64,000 nucleotides of DNA from Moniliella sp. 'wahieum'. Its lineage: Eukaryota; Basidiomycota; Moniliellomycetes; Moniliellales; Moniliellaceae. The notes under the pieces were generated by a model. The model saw nothing but the letters and a program-made list of their open reading frames with translations. It was not told the origin of the DNA and searched no databases. The translations under genes were made by a program, and so were the position numbers. The stretch lies in contig RSEE01000057.1 of NCBI GenBank assembly GCA_003971905.1, positions 372,001-436,000 of the forward strand, given 5' to 3'. Shown here in pieces: positions 22,173 to 32,563 of the stretch; within the stretch, counting starts at the first letter, position 1, and every line of letters begins with the position of its first letter.

Positions 22173-23541
22173 GCTAGGCGAGCGTCACCGATCCATTGAG
22201 GGCCGTGCAGGAGAACCCTAGCAGTACCCTCTAACAACTAGGTGTCAGCGGCACCGATCCCTATCAACATTGGCGCAGATGATGATGTGCGTGGGTTGCT
22301 GATATACCGCCGGAACGAGATGCCCAAGATATAGATTAGGGCCAACAGGGTTTGGAGGGAAGAGATCCGGGTGGCACCTGAACTGAAAATCTGTGATATT
22401 TTTACAACGGCGCGAGCGGAGCCAAGACCGGAGGTACGTATACAATAGCGAGCAAGTGCTGTATCGCTGGTGGCGCAATGATTAATGAGGCCCTGAGGCC
22501 CTGAGGGGGGCGGTGCCGGTGGGGCCTAAAAATCGAAGAAGGAAGAAGCAGACAAAGTGGATTCGCGATTCCAGTGGGGCGTTGGACTGGCGTTGTGGGA
22601 GGCTCGCATCCTCGAGAACCGATCATCGATCATCACAGAATTCGCGGATGCGGACGTGCAGGCAGTGCGCCCGTGCCGTTGAGATTGAACCCCGAGATTG
22701 GACCCGCTTAGGGTGCTGCTTCGTACTAGACAAGCAGGCAGCAGAGACTTGGGCGCAACGCCTTAAGCTTTCAGCCACACGCGTGACATCATGCATTGCA
22801 TCAACCACGTCAACACGTCCCGTTCAACCAGCTAATACTGTTGTCTAGTGAATATGCCAGGTAGTGCCTTTATTGGGATGTGTTTACACGCCCTCAGACG
22901 ACGGCTCACGCATCGTGTTTGTTCATCCTAATGTTTACGTTTTTACCGAGCATCGAATTATATGCCTTCCTGCGGGAATAGAAGTATGTAGTTTCCGTTG
23001 AGGTGGAGCGAAGGCCGGGACGAGTGTGTGCCTCCTTTCTTCCCCCACAGGACCACCAATGCATCCACACCAATTATCCCCCGTAAGCACAACTCCTCCC
23101 GTACGTTGATCTCCTGGGGGTCCGCTTCACCGGGGATCCACGGTAGCGTCGCCGTTGTCCTTCCCTGCCAGGATATATATTGGAGGGGCAACCCGCACCT
23201 TACTCCCCAAGCATATCATTTCGCTCCAAATTTGCTTTCACACCTCCCCACCACTGCCACAGTACATTCACCGGCATGCCCTTCCAGTGGATGCTCTCTC
23301 GCTTCCGACCCGGCACCAAGAACGATGCCAGTGGCTGTGAAGACGACTTCGCTCACCCACCTCCGCCTTTTGATCCGGTTGGCGTTTACCCCCTGGATAA
23401 CTTGGGCACCGTTTCTGAGCCATCCCATATGACTGTATCCCAACCTCAGTCTGGGGCCTTGCCCCACAATTTCCGTTTCTCATCAGCCTTCTGCGAGCAC
23501 CAACAGTGGCGCCAAACCATCCCTGACCACAAAGAGGACGT

Positions 23542-25641
23542 ATGGATGAAGTGAAAGAGCAACTCGAGGCCGAAAAGGCGTCCCAATGTGACAGTAGCTC
23601 CCATCACCCAATAGACGGAACATCCGCTTCGGCCTTATTGCTCAAGGATGTTACACTTTACCCCTCCACCACCATCCCAACACTCGCCCTCGACCGTGAA
23701 GCCAACCCAGTTGAACCAACCGGCCCTGTTGTTGCTGTACGACCGCAGCAGCAAAGCTGGAGCCATGCTGTCGACCAGTTTGCTGGACCAACTCAGGACT
23801 ATGGAGACATTCAAGGCGTTCATGGCGAAACCCGCGGTCTCATCTTTCGTGAGTTTGGCTTACGGGTGGGAATCAAGCCACGACAGTGTGTATCTCTTTC
23901 ACCTTTACGCCAAGAAGTCCCAGACACATCCTGACCCTTTTCACGTTTAGTGTGCAGATGATCGGCTTGAGTGGTGCCTGCGGCACCGGCATCTGGCTGA
24001 GCATGGGCCAATCCCTCGCCACCTCTGGGCCTCTTTTTCTCTTCTTGGCATACCTTACCACAGGCACTATCGTATCGTCCATGATGCTCAGTCTTGGTGA
24101 AGTGGCCACGCTGGCACCCACCACGGGTTCGTACATCGCTCATACCTTCATGTTTACGTCAAACAGTGCTGGCTTTGTCGCAGGTATCAATTCCGTGGCA
24201 GGCAATTGTTTGGCCTTAGCAAGTGAGATATGCGGGTGTGCTGTACTTGTCCAAGTACGTTCGTATATACCTCACAGTTTGCAGAGAGCAAACCAACTGA
24301 CCCCTTCTTGTCTCTGGCATATTCAGTACTGGACCGACATCTCCCCCGCCATCTTTATCACAATCTTCGGTGCCGCAATCGTCTTGACAAACATTGTCGG
24401 TGAGCACATGCCCCTCTTCCACTTGCATTTATTTGCTCGCTTCGTTTTTGCATATGGGGCCCTTTGCTGTTTTTTTACAGAACAAAAGCTGATTTTCCAT
24501 CTCTTTCCCCTTAGTTGTGCGTGCGTGGGCTGAAGTGGAGTTTATCGCTGGTCTATGCAAACTCCTACTCTTTACTGGGCTCATGATCTTGTCACTTTGC
24601 ATTGACCTTGGAAGTGGCCCAAAAGGAACGCGCCTTGGCTTTCATTACTGGCATGATCCAGGTCCGGTGGGCCAGTACCTCCTGGAAGGTGGGGCAGGTC
24701 GATTCTTTGCTTTCTTAACGGCTGTTTGTGGCTCAGTCTTTTCGTATGGTGGCGTGGAATCGATTAGCCTTGCTGCAGCTGAGACGGCTACACCGCGCCG
24801 GACAATGCGCAAAGCGACCAACCGAATCTTTGTCCGTGTCTTCGTCTTATACCTGTCCGTCGCATTGGCCACCGGCATGATCGCCAGTCGCACCGACCCT
24901 GCACTTCTAAACGCTACTGGAACTGCATCGCAAAGTCCTTTTGTGACCGCGGCTCGGCATGCAGGAATCAAGTCCTTGGGAGGTGTGATCAACGCTGCGG
25001 TTCTTATCTCTGCTTGGTCCACCGCGGACCAGACGGTTCTCAATGGTTCCCGATCGCTCCTCATGCTTGCGGCAGACGGTTTGGCACCCAAGGTCTTTCT
25101 GCGTGTCCACCGTTTTGGCGTACCATGGGTTGCCGTCTTATTCATCTGTAGCTGGATGTTGTTGTCTTACACCATTGTGTCTTCTTCCGCTACCCGGGTA
25201 TTCTCAATCCTAACCGACTTGGTGGGTGCCTCACTCCTGTGGACCTGGATTTTCATCTGCGTCAACTTTCTCAAGGTATATTATGGCCTTCGGGCTCAGA
25301 ATATCTCACGTTCTCAACTTCCTTGGGCCACGCCGTGCCAACCATTTTGTGCATGGTACGCGCTTACCGGCTGCGTCCTCCTCCTCCTTCTCGGTGGCTT
25401 CTCTATCTTCGTTCCAGGTCATTTTCAGGTGGACGACATGCTTTCTGCATATGCCTCCCCCGTCATCAATCTCGCTCTCTGGCTTGGGTACATGGTCTTG
25501 TGGAGCGGATGGGATTGGGTAAAACTGACAGAGGTACCTCTTCAGCCTTGGATCTTCCAATTCCAAACCGGAACTCCTGAGCCATGCGAGGCCCCACCCC
25601 GTTTCTGGCCGCTACGCCTTATTTCTTGGATCTGGATGTGA
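23542..25641 (+). CDS. Amino acid permease (APC superfamily, fungal AAT/YAT type)
   Basis: Plasma-membrane or vacuolar proton-coupled amino acid importer. Four exons read cleanly with no frameshift: 23542-23885, 23951-24254, 24327-24399 and 24515-25641, giving about 615 residues, normal for the family. The introns are 23886-23950 (65 nt), 24255-24326 (72 nt) and 24400-24514 (115 nt). The first splice restores GIKPRHVQMIGLSG, the family signature before the first membrane segment. Others seen are GACGTGIWLSMGQSLATSGP, TLAPTTGSYIAH, YGGVESISLAAAE and the NGSRSLLMLAADGLAPKVF loop. About 12 hydrophobic segments follow a 115-residue polar N-terminus. An upstream frame from 23276 may extend it. The substrate cannot be inferred. 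It lies on the same strand as, and 1.8 kb before, an OPT transporter. Confidence 0.92.
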
Positions 25642-25763
25642 TCTGTTCCGACTCCTTTTTCTTCTTCAATTGAACGTGACTCCCTAGCCTCTTCTGTAGC
25701 TCATGAGCAATGCATCAATACCTGCTCTCTTTTGCCTTTAACAACCCAGCGGGGGCGCAGGAG

Positions 25764-26101
25764 ATGAGACGTACAGACTACCCAGTGATGGGACCCGGAG
25801 CGTTCGGAGAATCAGAAATGGAGGTGAGCCACACGTTGCGCGACACATGGGAACGCAAGAGGCGCAGAGCATGTACCGGAAGGTGGTGCATGAGAGCACC
25901 GCGACGCCTTTGGAACGCCTGGAGAAGGAGCTGCATCGGCTGCTGGAACAAGCGGAATGCACAACAACGTCAAGTACCACGGGCTCACCCAGAGCTGTTT
26001 TCCCCCCTGATTTTGACGACGCAAGAGGATACTATGGAACCAAGACAGCGGGGAAGATGCTTGGGCACTGGAAGGATTTGACTACTGACTCTCAATGGTG
26101 A
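25764..26101 (+). CDS. Hypothetical small protein (about 110 residues)
   Basis: Not recognised. A frame from Met 25764 (MRRTDYPVMGPGAFGES) runs into WERKRR near 25860. It then continues in the next frame as MYRKVVHESTATPLERLE and LHRLLEQAE, to a stop at 26101 after LGHWKDLTTDSQW. One single-base indel near 25860 would join them. Composition is protein-like, with a likely short helix or coiled coil (LERLEKELHRLLEQAE). It follows the permease on the same strand by 120 bp, so it might instead lie in that gene's 3' region. Expression evidence would be needed to call it real. Confidence 0.35.
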
Positions 26102-27461
26102 TGGCTCACCTCTCGGATGTCTACTCCACGTTCATCCTTATCCACACGCGTTTCCTCGGGTATGGGAACGGATAGGGGGCACCAGTGTGTCCAGATCTCC
26201 TGTGGCGATCCTCCAGGTTCCTTAAGCGGGGTTGGCGCTACCATCATATGCAAGATGAGAATGGGTCGGTTTAGGCGTAGCGTTTCCCTACCCCAGCCTT
26301 AAGCTCTGTCAATGATATGGATGCCGAGTAGAAAAAAGGGGCGGAAAACAGGACGGAGGTAGACCACACACCTGGGGAGGCCTGGTGGGGCCTGACACCT
26401 GACATGTGACATGCATGACAGGAGGAGAATTCAGGGACATGTGCAGAGATAACAACGATTATTATGTCTTTTGACGTCTCTCTCCTAGTCTACACAGTAG
26501 TCTCCATATGGTTTTGTGCGCACACCACAAAACGAGAAGAGTTGCAACGTTTTGTTCATGTTGGTTAGTACTAGTACCTAGTTCTCATTGTTAGACTCTC
26601 CTGAGGCGGCCTGAGATTGAGAGGCTTCTGTTGGCCTGAGGCTTGAGGAGCCTGAGGCGTAACGCGCGTAACGCGTAAGGCCTGAGGGGCCTGACACCCC
26701 TGGTGGTCCTGATAAGGATGCCTCTGAGATACCGCGCGTACCTGGCAGAGGTCCTATCTACTAGCCTGTCCTAATAACTTGTGTGTGGGGGAGAAAGTTG
26801 AAACCCCCCCAGAAAGAGCCAGGGTATATGGCTTTCAATCCGGTGTATAGTGCGCTGATGGGGGCTGTTGATGCGCTGATATACGCGGTATAGTATTGGG
26901 GGTGTGGACTGATACACTGATGGGACTGATAGTTCGAGCAAGCGGGGCTACGCGCGGCTACGAGAGCCCCTCTTCCGCTCAGAGCTTCAGCCTTCAAGAG
27001 CTTCAAGCTTCAGCGCTTCAGCGCCCTCGGGCCGCCTCCTGTGGGCGGCCGCGTCGGGATCCACCTGGGCAGGGTTTACTATGTTTACTCATTAGCCGCA
27101 GAGAGTCTGCAAGTTTTGAACGCCCAACTATCGATACTGGCTCAGCGCCACATGTCTTGTAGATATCGAGCTCACTGGCCCCGCCCCAAGGAATGGTCAC
27201 CGGTCAGAGACCAGAAGTCAGCCCTGTAAGGCTATCATGATCGTGATCTCAGAGGTTCCCCGTGCCACCAACATGGATCACACTGGCCGATTGTCTGAAC
27301 GCACATAAGACATCCAAACACACTCATTGCAACTCCCGCTGGCCCTGATCGGACTGCTTTCCCCACTCGGGTTGGTCTCTCTCCTTCACCTCTTTTTTCC
27401 TGCTCCTCCATCACCTGCAACTCCACCGCGCCTTCGCCACTTCCCCCTCTTCCGTTTCATT
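26102..27461. other. Gene-free spacer with CCTGAGG-type words
   Basis: No protein-coding frame was recognised. From about 26600 to 26700 CCTGAGG-type words recur six times together with an ACGCGT motif. The last 150 bases, CT-rich, are likely the promoter and leader of the OPT transporter. Confidence 0.5.
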
Positions 27462-30141
27462 ATGTCCGGGATGGGGTTCTTGGGTTTATTCCGTCGACGC
27501 GGCGAGTCTCCTTCACCCGAAACCATACCCGCCCCTCCACCCTTCGCCGACATCTCGTCGCAGGAAGGTGGCGAGATGGAGGGCAAGAAGGAGGACAAGA
27601 AAGCTGATGATGATCTGCTCGCTCCCGCGGATGAAAAATCTGTTGTGGAGAACCTCAACTACGAAGGCGAGTTGCCCATGTCAAAGGAGGCCTCTGTCGG
27701 TGTGGATTCAGATGCCGAAGGCGACTCGGGGCTTGATGCTCATCCTGAAGTGCGCTGCTGTGGTGCCTGAAACCGACGACCCCGATATGCCCATCAATAC
27801 TTTCCGAATGTGGTTCCTCTCCATCGTCTTCGTCTTGGTCGGGAGCGGAGTCAATCAACTGTTCAGCCTACGCTACCCAGGTATCCACCTTGTTTCCCTC
27901 GTCTCTGAACTCATTGCCTTTCCACTTGGTATCTTTCTCGCTCACGTCCTACCCATTTGCCGGATCAACCCTGACCGCAAATTTAATATCAAAGAGCATG
28001 GCCTGATCGTCATTGCCAGTAATGTCAGCTTTGGCCTTGGTACCAGCGCAGACAGCACCAATCTGATCCAGGCAGCTCGAATGTACGGCATCAAGTTTCC
28101 CGCTGGGGAATCAGTGTTGGCTGTGCTCTGCTGCCAGATGCTCGGGTACGGTATGGCTGGACTGGCCGTGCCCTTTTTGGTCAAGCCCTCGTACGTCGTT
28201 TGGCCTGCGAACCTGTCCAACATTGCTCTTCTATCCTCAATGCATGCCCGTATCCGTGAGCCTGCTCCCTTTGGTCTCCGCATGACTCGCCTCCGTTTCT
28301 TTTGGATCGTGTTTGGAATTGCCTGGGCTTGGTACTGGGTCCCTGGCCTCATGTTCACTGGACTCAGCTACTTTACATTTTTCTGCTGGATCTGGCCAAA
28401 ACACAAGGGTGCGTTTCTTTCTCTCTCTACATGTGTCTCCCATATCGCTGACCTATGTTATCGTTGTGGCTACAGCGGTCAACCTAGTATTCGGTGAGGT
28501 GACGGGCATGGGCTTTGTACCAGCAACCCTCGATGGAGTATGATTGCTTACAACAGTAACCCACTCCTCTCACCTCTTTCTGCATGCACCAACGTCTTCA
28601 TCGGGTTCGCGGTGATTTTCTGGATTGTGGCACCCATCTTGTATGTGAAAAACTACCGATTTACCTCCTATCTGCCTTTTTGCTCCGACCAAGTCTATGA
28701 TCGAACCGGCGCCATCTACGATGTAACTGCCGTCATGTCAAATGGGACACTGGACGTCGAAAAATACCGCCAATACTCTCAGCCTTACCTTCCCATCACC
28801 TTTTTGATTGTCTATGGCCTTTCATTTGCCAGTTTGACTTGTGTCTTGGTCCACGTTGCATTGTGGAATTACGGTGACTTGGTGCATGCTTTCAAGGGAA
28901 CTGGCCACAAGGACATCCATACCCGTCTTAATGAACGGTACCAACAAGTGCCTTGGTGGTGGTGGGCCAGCTGCATCACTGTCTTTGGTGTGCTCTCGAT
29001 CGGTACGCCTCATTCCTATACCTTTCCCCCGTTCTTACCATGAGTGCATATCTGACCACATTTTTCTTTTCCCGCTTGTCCTCATCGAGCACTTCCACAC
29101 CGATCTTCCTGTATATGGATTGTTCCTCGGTTGGATCATCCCCTGCGTCTTTTCATCCCCTGTGGGATAATCTTGGGTGTAACCAATGTGAACCCCAACC
29201 AACTAAATGTGGTATGTACCGACCTTGGTCTCTCTCTTACAACATTATTAGTCGTGCCCCCAACTGACACATCCTTCAAATTCCCATTTCCTTTTGTTCC
29301 AAAGCTGAGCGAGTTTTGGAGGTTACTTGTTCGAGGGCAAGCCGATTGCTAACATGCTTTTCAAGATGCTCTCCACCGACACTGTTGGCCAAGCCCAATA
29401 TTTCGCTCAAGACATGAAGCTGGGCCATTATCTTCACGTTGCACCGCGTTCGCTCTTTTGGATCCAGGGGTCAGCCACCATACTGGGTGCCCTCACTCAG
29501 GCTGGGGTCACCATTTGGATGCTGGGTCACGTCAAGGACATTTGCAACCCCGACCAAAGCAATGGTTTCGTCTGCCCGAACGGGCAGACAGTCATGAGCA
29601 GTTCTGTCGTCTGGGGCCTGGTTGGGACGCGGAGGACGTTCGGGGCGGGTCAGATGTACTCGCCAATGCTTCACTTCTTTTGGATCGGCGCCCTCACCCC
29701 CGCCATCACCTGGGTATTGTACAAAAAGACCGGGTGGAAGTTGCTACGGCTTATCAACTGGCCTCTGTTTTGGGTAGGGACCTACAATGTCCCGCCCGCC
29801 ACGGGTGTCAACTATTCGAGCTGGTTTATGGCCAACTTGATTTGCACCAAGTTTATCTTCAAAGGCTTCTTAGCTGGATGTATGCTTTTGCTGCCGCCCT
29901 CGATTCGGGCCTGGCCATCTCAGGTCCGTCATCTCCTTGTATGGATTTGCGCGCACAGTAGTACTAACATTCTCCCCCTAGGCATCGTGATCTTCTTCTG
30001 CGTCACCTATGGTCCTGGCGTCGATTCCCCTCCTGGTGGGGCAACACGGTGTGGCAGAACACGTACGACAACAACGGTACCGCGTGGATTGACATGCCTG
30101 CCTCAGGTTACTTTGGTGGTCCCGTGGGATCCTGGAGTTAG
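27462..30141 (+). CDS. Oligopeptide transporter (OPT family)
   Basis: Proton-coupled membrane transporter of small peptides or metal chelates. It starts MSGMGFLGLFRRRG at 27462, with an acidic cytosolic N-terminus. Family motifs follow: PETDDPDMPINTFRMW, NIKEHGLIVIASNVSFG, DWSMIAYNSNPL, LPVYGLFLGW, GVTNVNPNQLNV, FEGKPIANMLFKM, SNGFVCPNGQTV and PEITW-like ALTPAITWVLYKKT. It ends GYFGGPVGSWS, stop 30141. Introns are clear at 28409-28475 (KHK to AVNLVFGEVTG) and about 29930-29981. Two more are likely near 29003-29086 and 29212-29304. Frame breaks interrupt motifs: two bases missing near 27756, one base near 28535 (DGV instead of DWSM) and one near 29166. About 800 codons remain, the usual OPT length. 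Substrate unknown. Confidence 0.9.
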
Positions 30142-30834
30142 GCAAAGCTCCACAGATGGAGATGCCTCATTTTCGTTCTGCTTGACTTCTTTTCTTCTCC
30201 AAAAAGATGCTTCAGAGTAAAATAGGAGCGCATTTCGTTGTGTGTGTTTATCGCCGCCTGGTTCTGTGTCTCGTCTTTCCACAGCCTGCCAAGCTGTGGC
30301 GTAATTTTCCCTTCCTCCCTCTTCCCTCTTCCTCTTTCCACCTCTACCTTCTGTTCGGTACGTTTTGTTATTCATCTCTCCCTTGCTCTCTGTATATGGG
30401 AGAGATGCATGATCGAGATCCTTGATGATTCCTTGAACGGATCTCTCATACTACCTCTTGCGATGAATTCGATGACTGGGTTCACGACGGCAGATATATA
30501 TACGCGTTGACTATCCAGGTGCAAGCAATTTTATGTGCTTAGTACTTAGTGCAGATCCGCTCTTTCCACTGCTGGCCGTTGATGACGTTGATGCAATGCA
30601 AATCTGACGCACTTTCGGCAGGAGCTGGGGATAGTACGCTTCGCCCTTGCTTCCACACCACAGATAGCTCTATTCGTTTATTTCGGGGACGCACCCCACA
30701 TTGTGGTCACGAGGCGTTTGAAATGTTGCATACCAGCCATTATTCGAACGGAGGCTGGCGCGATAGGAGTGCGATAGCCACGATCGCTCCCCTCCCCCTA
30801 ACCACCACCACCACATTTCCTCCCATCCGAACGC
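30142..30834. other. Spacer between OPT transporter and ML-domain gene
   Basis: No coding feature recognised. The first 250 bases are T- and C-rich and probably 3' untranslated sequence. The last 60 bases, CCTCCCCCT and ACCACC runs, are likely the leader of the next gene. Confidence 0.45.
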
Positions 30835-32036
30835 ATGGGTCCCCTCTCCCTTCCAGCGATGCTTGCTTCGCTCGCCTGCATCGCTGTGTGGGCTGCCGCG
30901 ATTGTCTACGCGCTGCCTCCGCCTTCGCAGATGGCGCATTCCGGCGCCCCTCCCTTGTGGATCCCCGTTGGCGCCACCGTCGCTCCAGGCACCGATTTCG
31001 ATGCCCAAGTTTCCCGCCACCCCGAAGAGATGACCCCCGAAGACGGCTGGCGCGCAACCCAGCGTCGCCTATGGAAGTGCCTGCCTGCAGCACTTACTCC
31101 CTCGAGGACCAACTTGCCTTTGCTGTCGCACAGCGTGTGAGGCCGAGGCCAGCGAAGTTCAAGCGAACCAACGGACTCAGCAGGCCGCTCAAGCTGCGGC
31201 GCTTCAGGCCGAGCAGGCTAAGCCTGGATCAAGCAAGCTGCTTCCCCCTCCGGCATTTTATGCCCCGGAGGAATCGTGGGACGAGACATTACCCCTGGGA
31301 GACCTGGAGCGGGCCGAGGAACGATTGCAGGCGGCTCTGGGTGCCGCCCAGCTCTATTCCCAACCTAACCCATTCCGCCTGCGCTACTCTACCCAGCATG
31401 ATGGCAGTGTGAGTGGGAGCCACCTGCATGCTGGGCCCATTTCCCCCAGTTCAGGCGCGGACGCGGACCATGTGGCTCTGTTGCTTTGACCGTCAGGGCT
31501 TCCAACACCCTCCCTCCTTTTTGGAGCAGCAGGACAAGGCCAAGACTCAACCCCCCAATTTGCAACCTCCTACATTTACCTTTGATCTTGCTCCTGCCCC
31601 GTCTCCTGTGGGAGAGGGGGGCGGACGCAAGTGGTCGTGGCGACAGTGCCCCACCCCTCCCTGGCGGCGCCCGCGCGACGCGGTTGAAATCAAGAGTATC
31701 AGCCTGAGTCCGGACCCGCCCGTGCCAGGGCAAAATGTGACGATCAGCGGGTGGGGCACTCTTCGGGCGCCGGTCAAGCAGGGAAGTGATGCCGAGGTAC
31801 TCATCCGCCTTGGCCTCGCTTGTGCATCGCGAAACGGTTGACTTGTGCAAACTGGCGGAACGGGAGGCGTTTGCGCTGCAGTGCCCTGTCGAGCCGGGCA
31901 CCTACCACCTGTCCCATACGTCATGGTGCCCAAGTCCGTCCCGCGTGCCCGCTACAATGCCCACATCACCGCCGAGAACCACTTGAGCGATGATTTGCTC
32001 TGTGTGGATGTGAGCGTCGACTTTAGTCCCTTCTGA
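30835..32036 (+). CDS. Secreted ML-domain (NPC2 / phosphatidylglycerol-phosphatidylinositol transfer) protein with long N-terminal region
   Basis: Lipid-binding protein of the vacuolar lumen or cell exterior. The start at 30835 (or 30859) gives a signal peptide (MLASLACIAVWAAAIVYA). The C-terminal 140 residues (about 31600-32036) are an ML domain: WSWRQC, then VEIKSISLSPDPPVPGQNVT, SGWGTL, ETVDLCKLAEREAFALQC, PVEPGTYHLSHT and DDLLCVDVSVDF, with the four expected cysteines. Between them lie roughly 200 residues unlike the domain: EDGWRATQRRLWK, then a Gln/Ala-rich helix (QANQRTQQAAQAAALQAEQA) and LERAEERLQAALGAAQLYSQ. A GTGAGT donor at about 31409 may open a short intron. Frames change near 31075, 31410 and 31825. 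Fungal NPC2-like proteins are normally under 200 residues, so this is unusually long; two genes or an unsplit intron are alternatives. Confidence 0.8.
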
Positions 32037-32563
32037 GCCGTCCTGTTCCTTGCGTTCGTCATTCTCCCCATGGCTATTATTGCCATACAACCTTTTCTCC
32101 TTGAATCGAACATGGGGTTTGCACTCAATATATAGGGGAAGAACGAGAGAAATGTGTAAGGGCAAGCTGTGTGCCCTATTGCACATGTGATACCATGGAT
32201 CCCCCACATTCCTCAGATACTCTCTTCATTCCCATGACCGTCGAGGAGGCCAGCATAGTGCCTGTCTCTTCTTACCACAGGTTTTGCTGTTGGTAGTCTG
32301 CCGCGTCCGTTACCCTGCCGAGGGGCCTCTATATGGTGCATTGACTTGAGCGAACTTTTGTGCCCCTCCCAGGGGTCCAGTCAATCGTGGCGCCCCTGTA
32401 CCAATTTTAAGGGAGCTGATCAACGTGCTAGGTCCGCTAAAAGCGCCTAGCTGGCAGTTACTCTAGTACTACTGCATATTTCCTCTACGTAGAAGGCGGG
32501 GACCTACGAAACCGCAGGAAGCCAAGTCATGTGGAAGGCGATCTAGTGGAGAGCGCCCGTAAT
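32037..32563. other. Convergent intergenic region
   Basis: This lies between the stops of the ML-domain gene (+) and MPP10 (-). Nothing beyond probable 3' untranslated sequence is seen. Confidence 0.5.

Larger units (their letters stand above)
21283..23541. other. Spacer between nucleoporin and permease genes
   Basis: It contains the nucleoporin 3' end, the duplicated 56-bp element (21938-22096) and a hairpin at 22152-22172. An open frame from an ATG at 23276 to 23554 overlaps the permease start in another frame. It has protein-like composition (FDPVGVYPLDNLG, QHQQ-type stretches) and could be an N-terminal extension of the permease if one indel is assumed. Otherwise nothing is recognisable. 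Confidence 0.45.

Noticed and set aside
22513-22848. 111-codon plus-strand frame
   Set aside because: Basic start but no domain; composition fits chance translation of GC-rich DNA.
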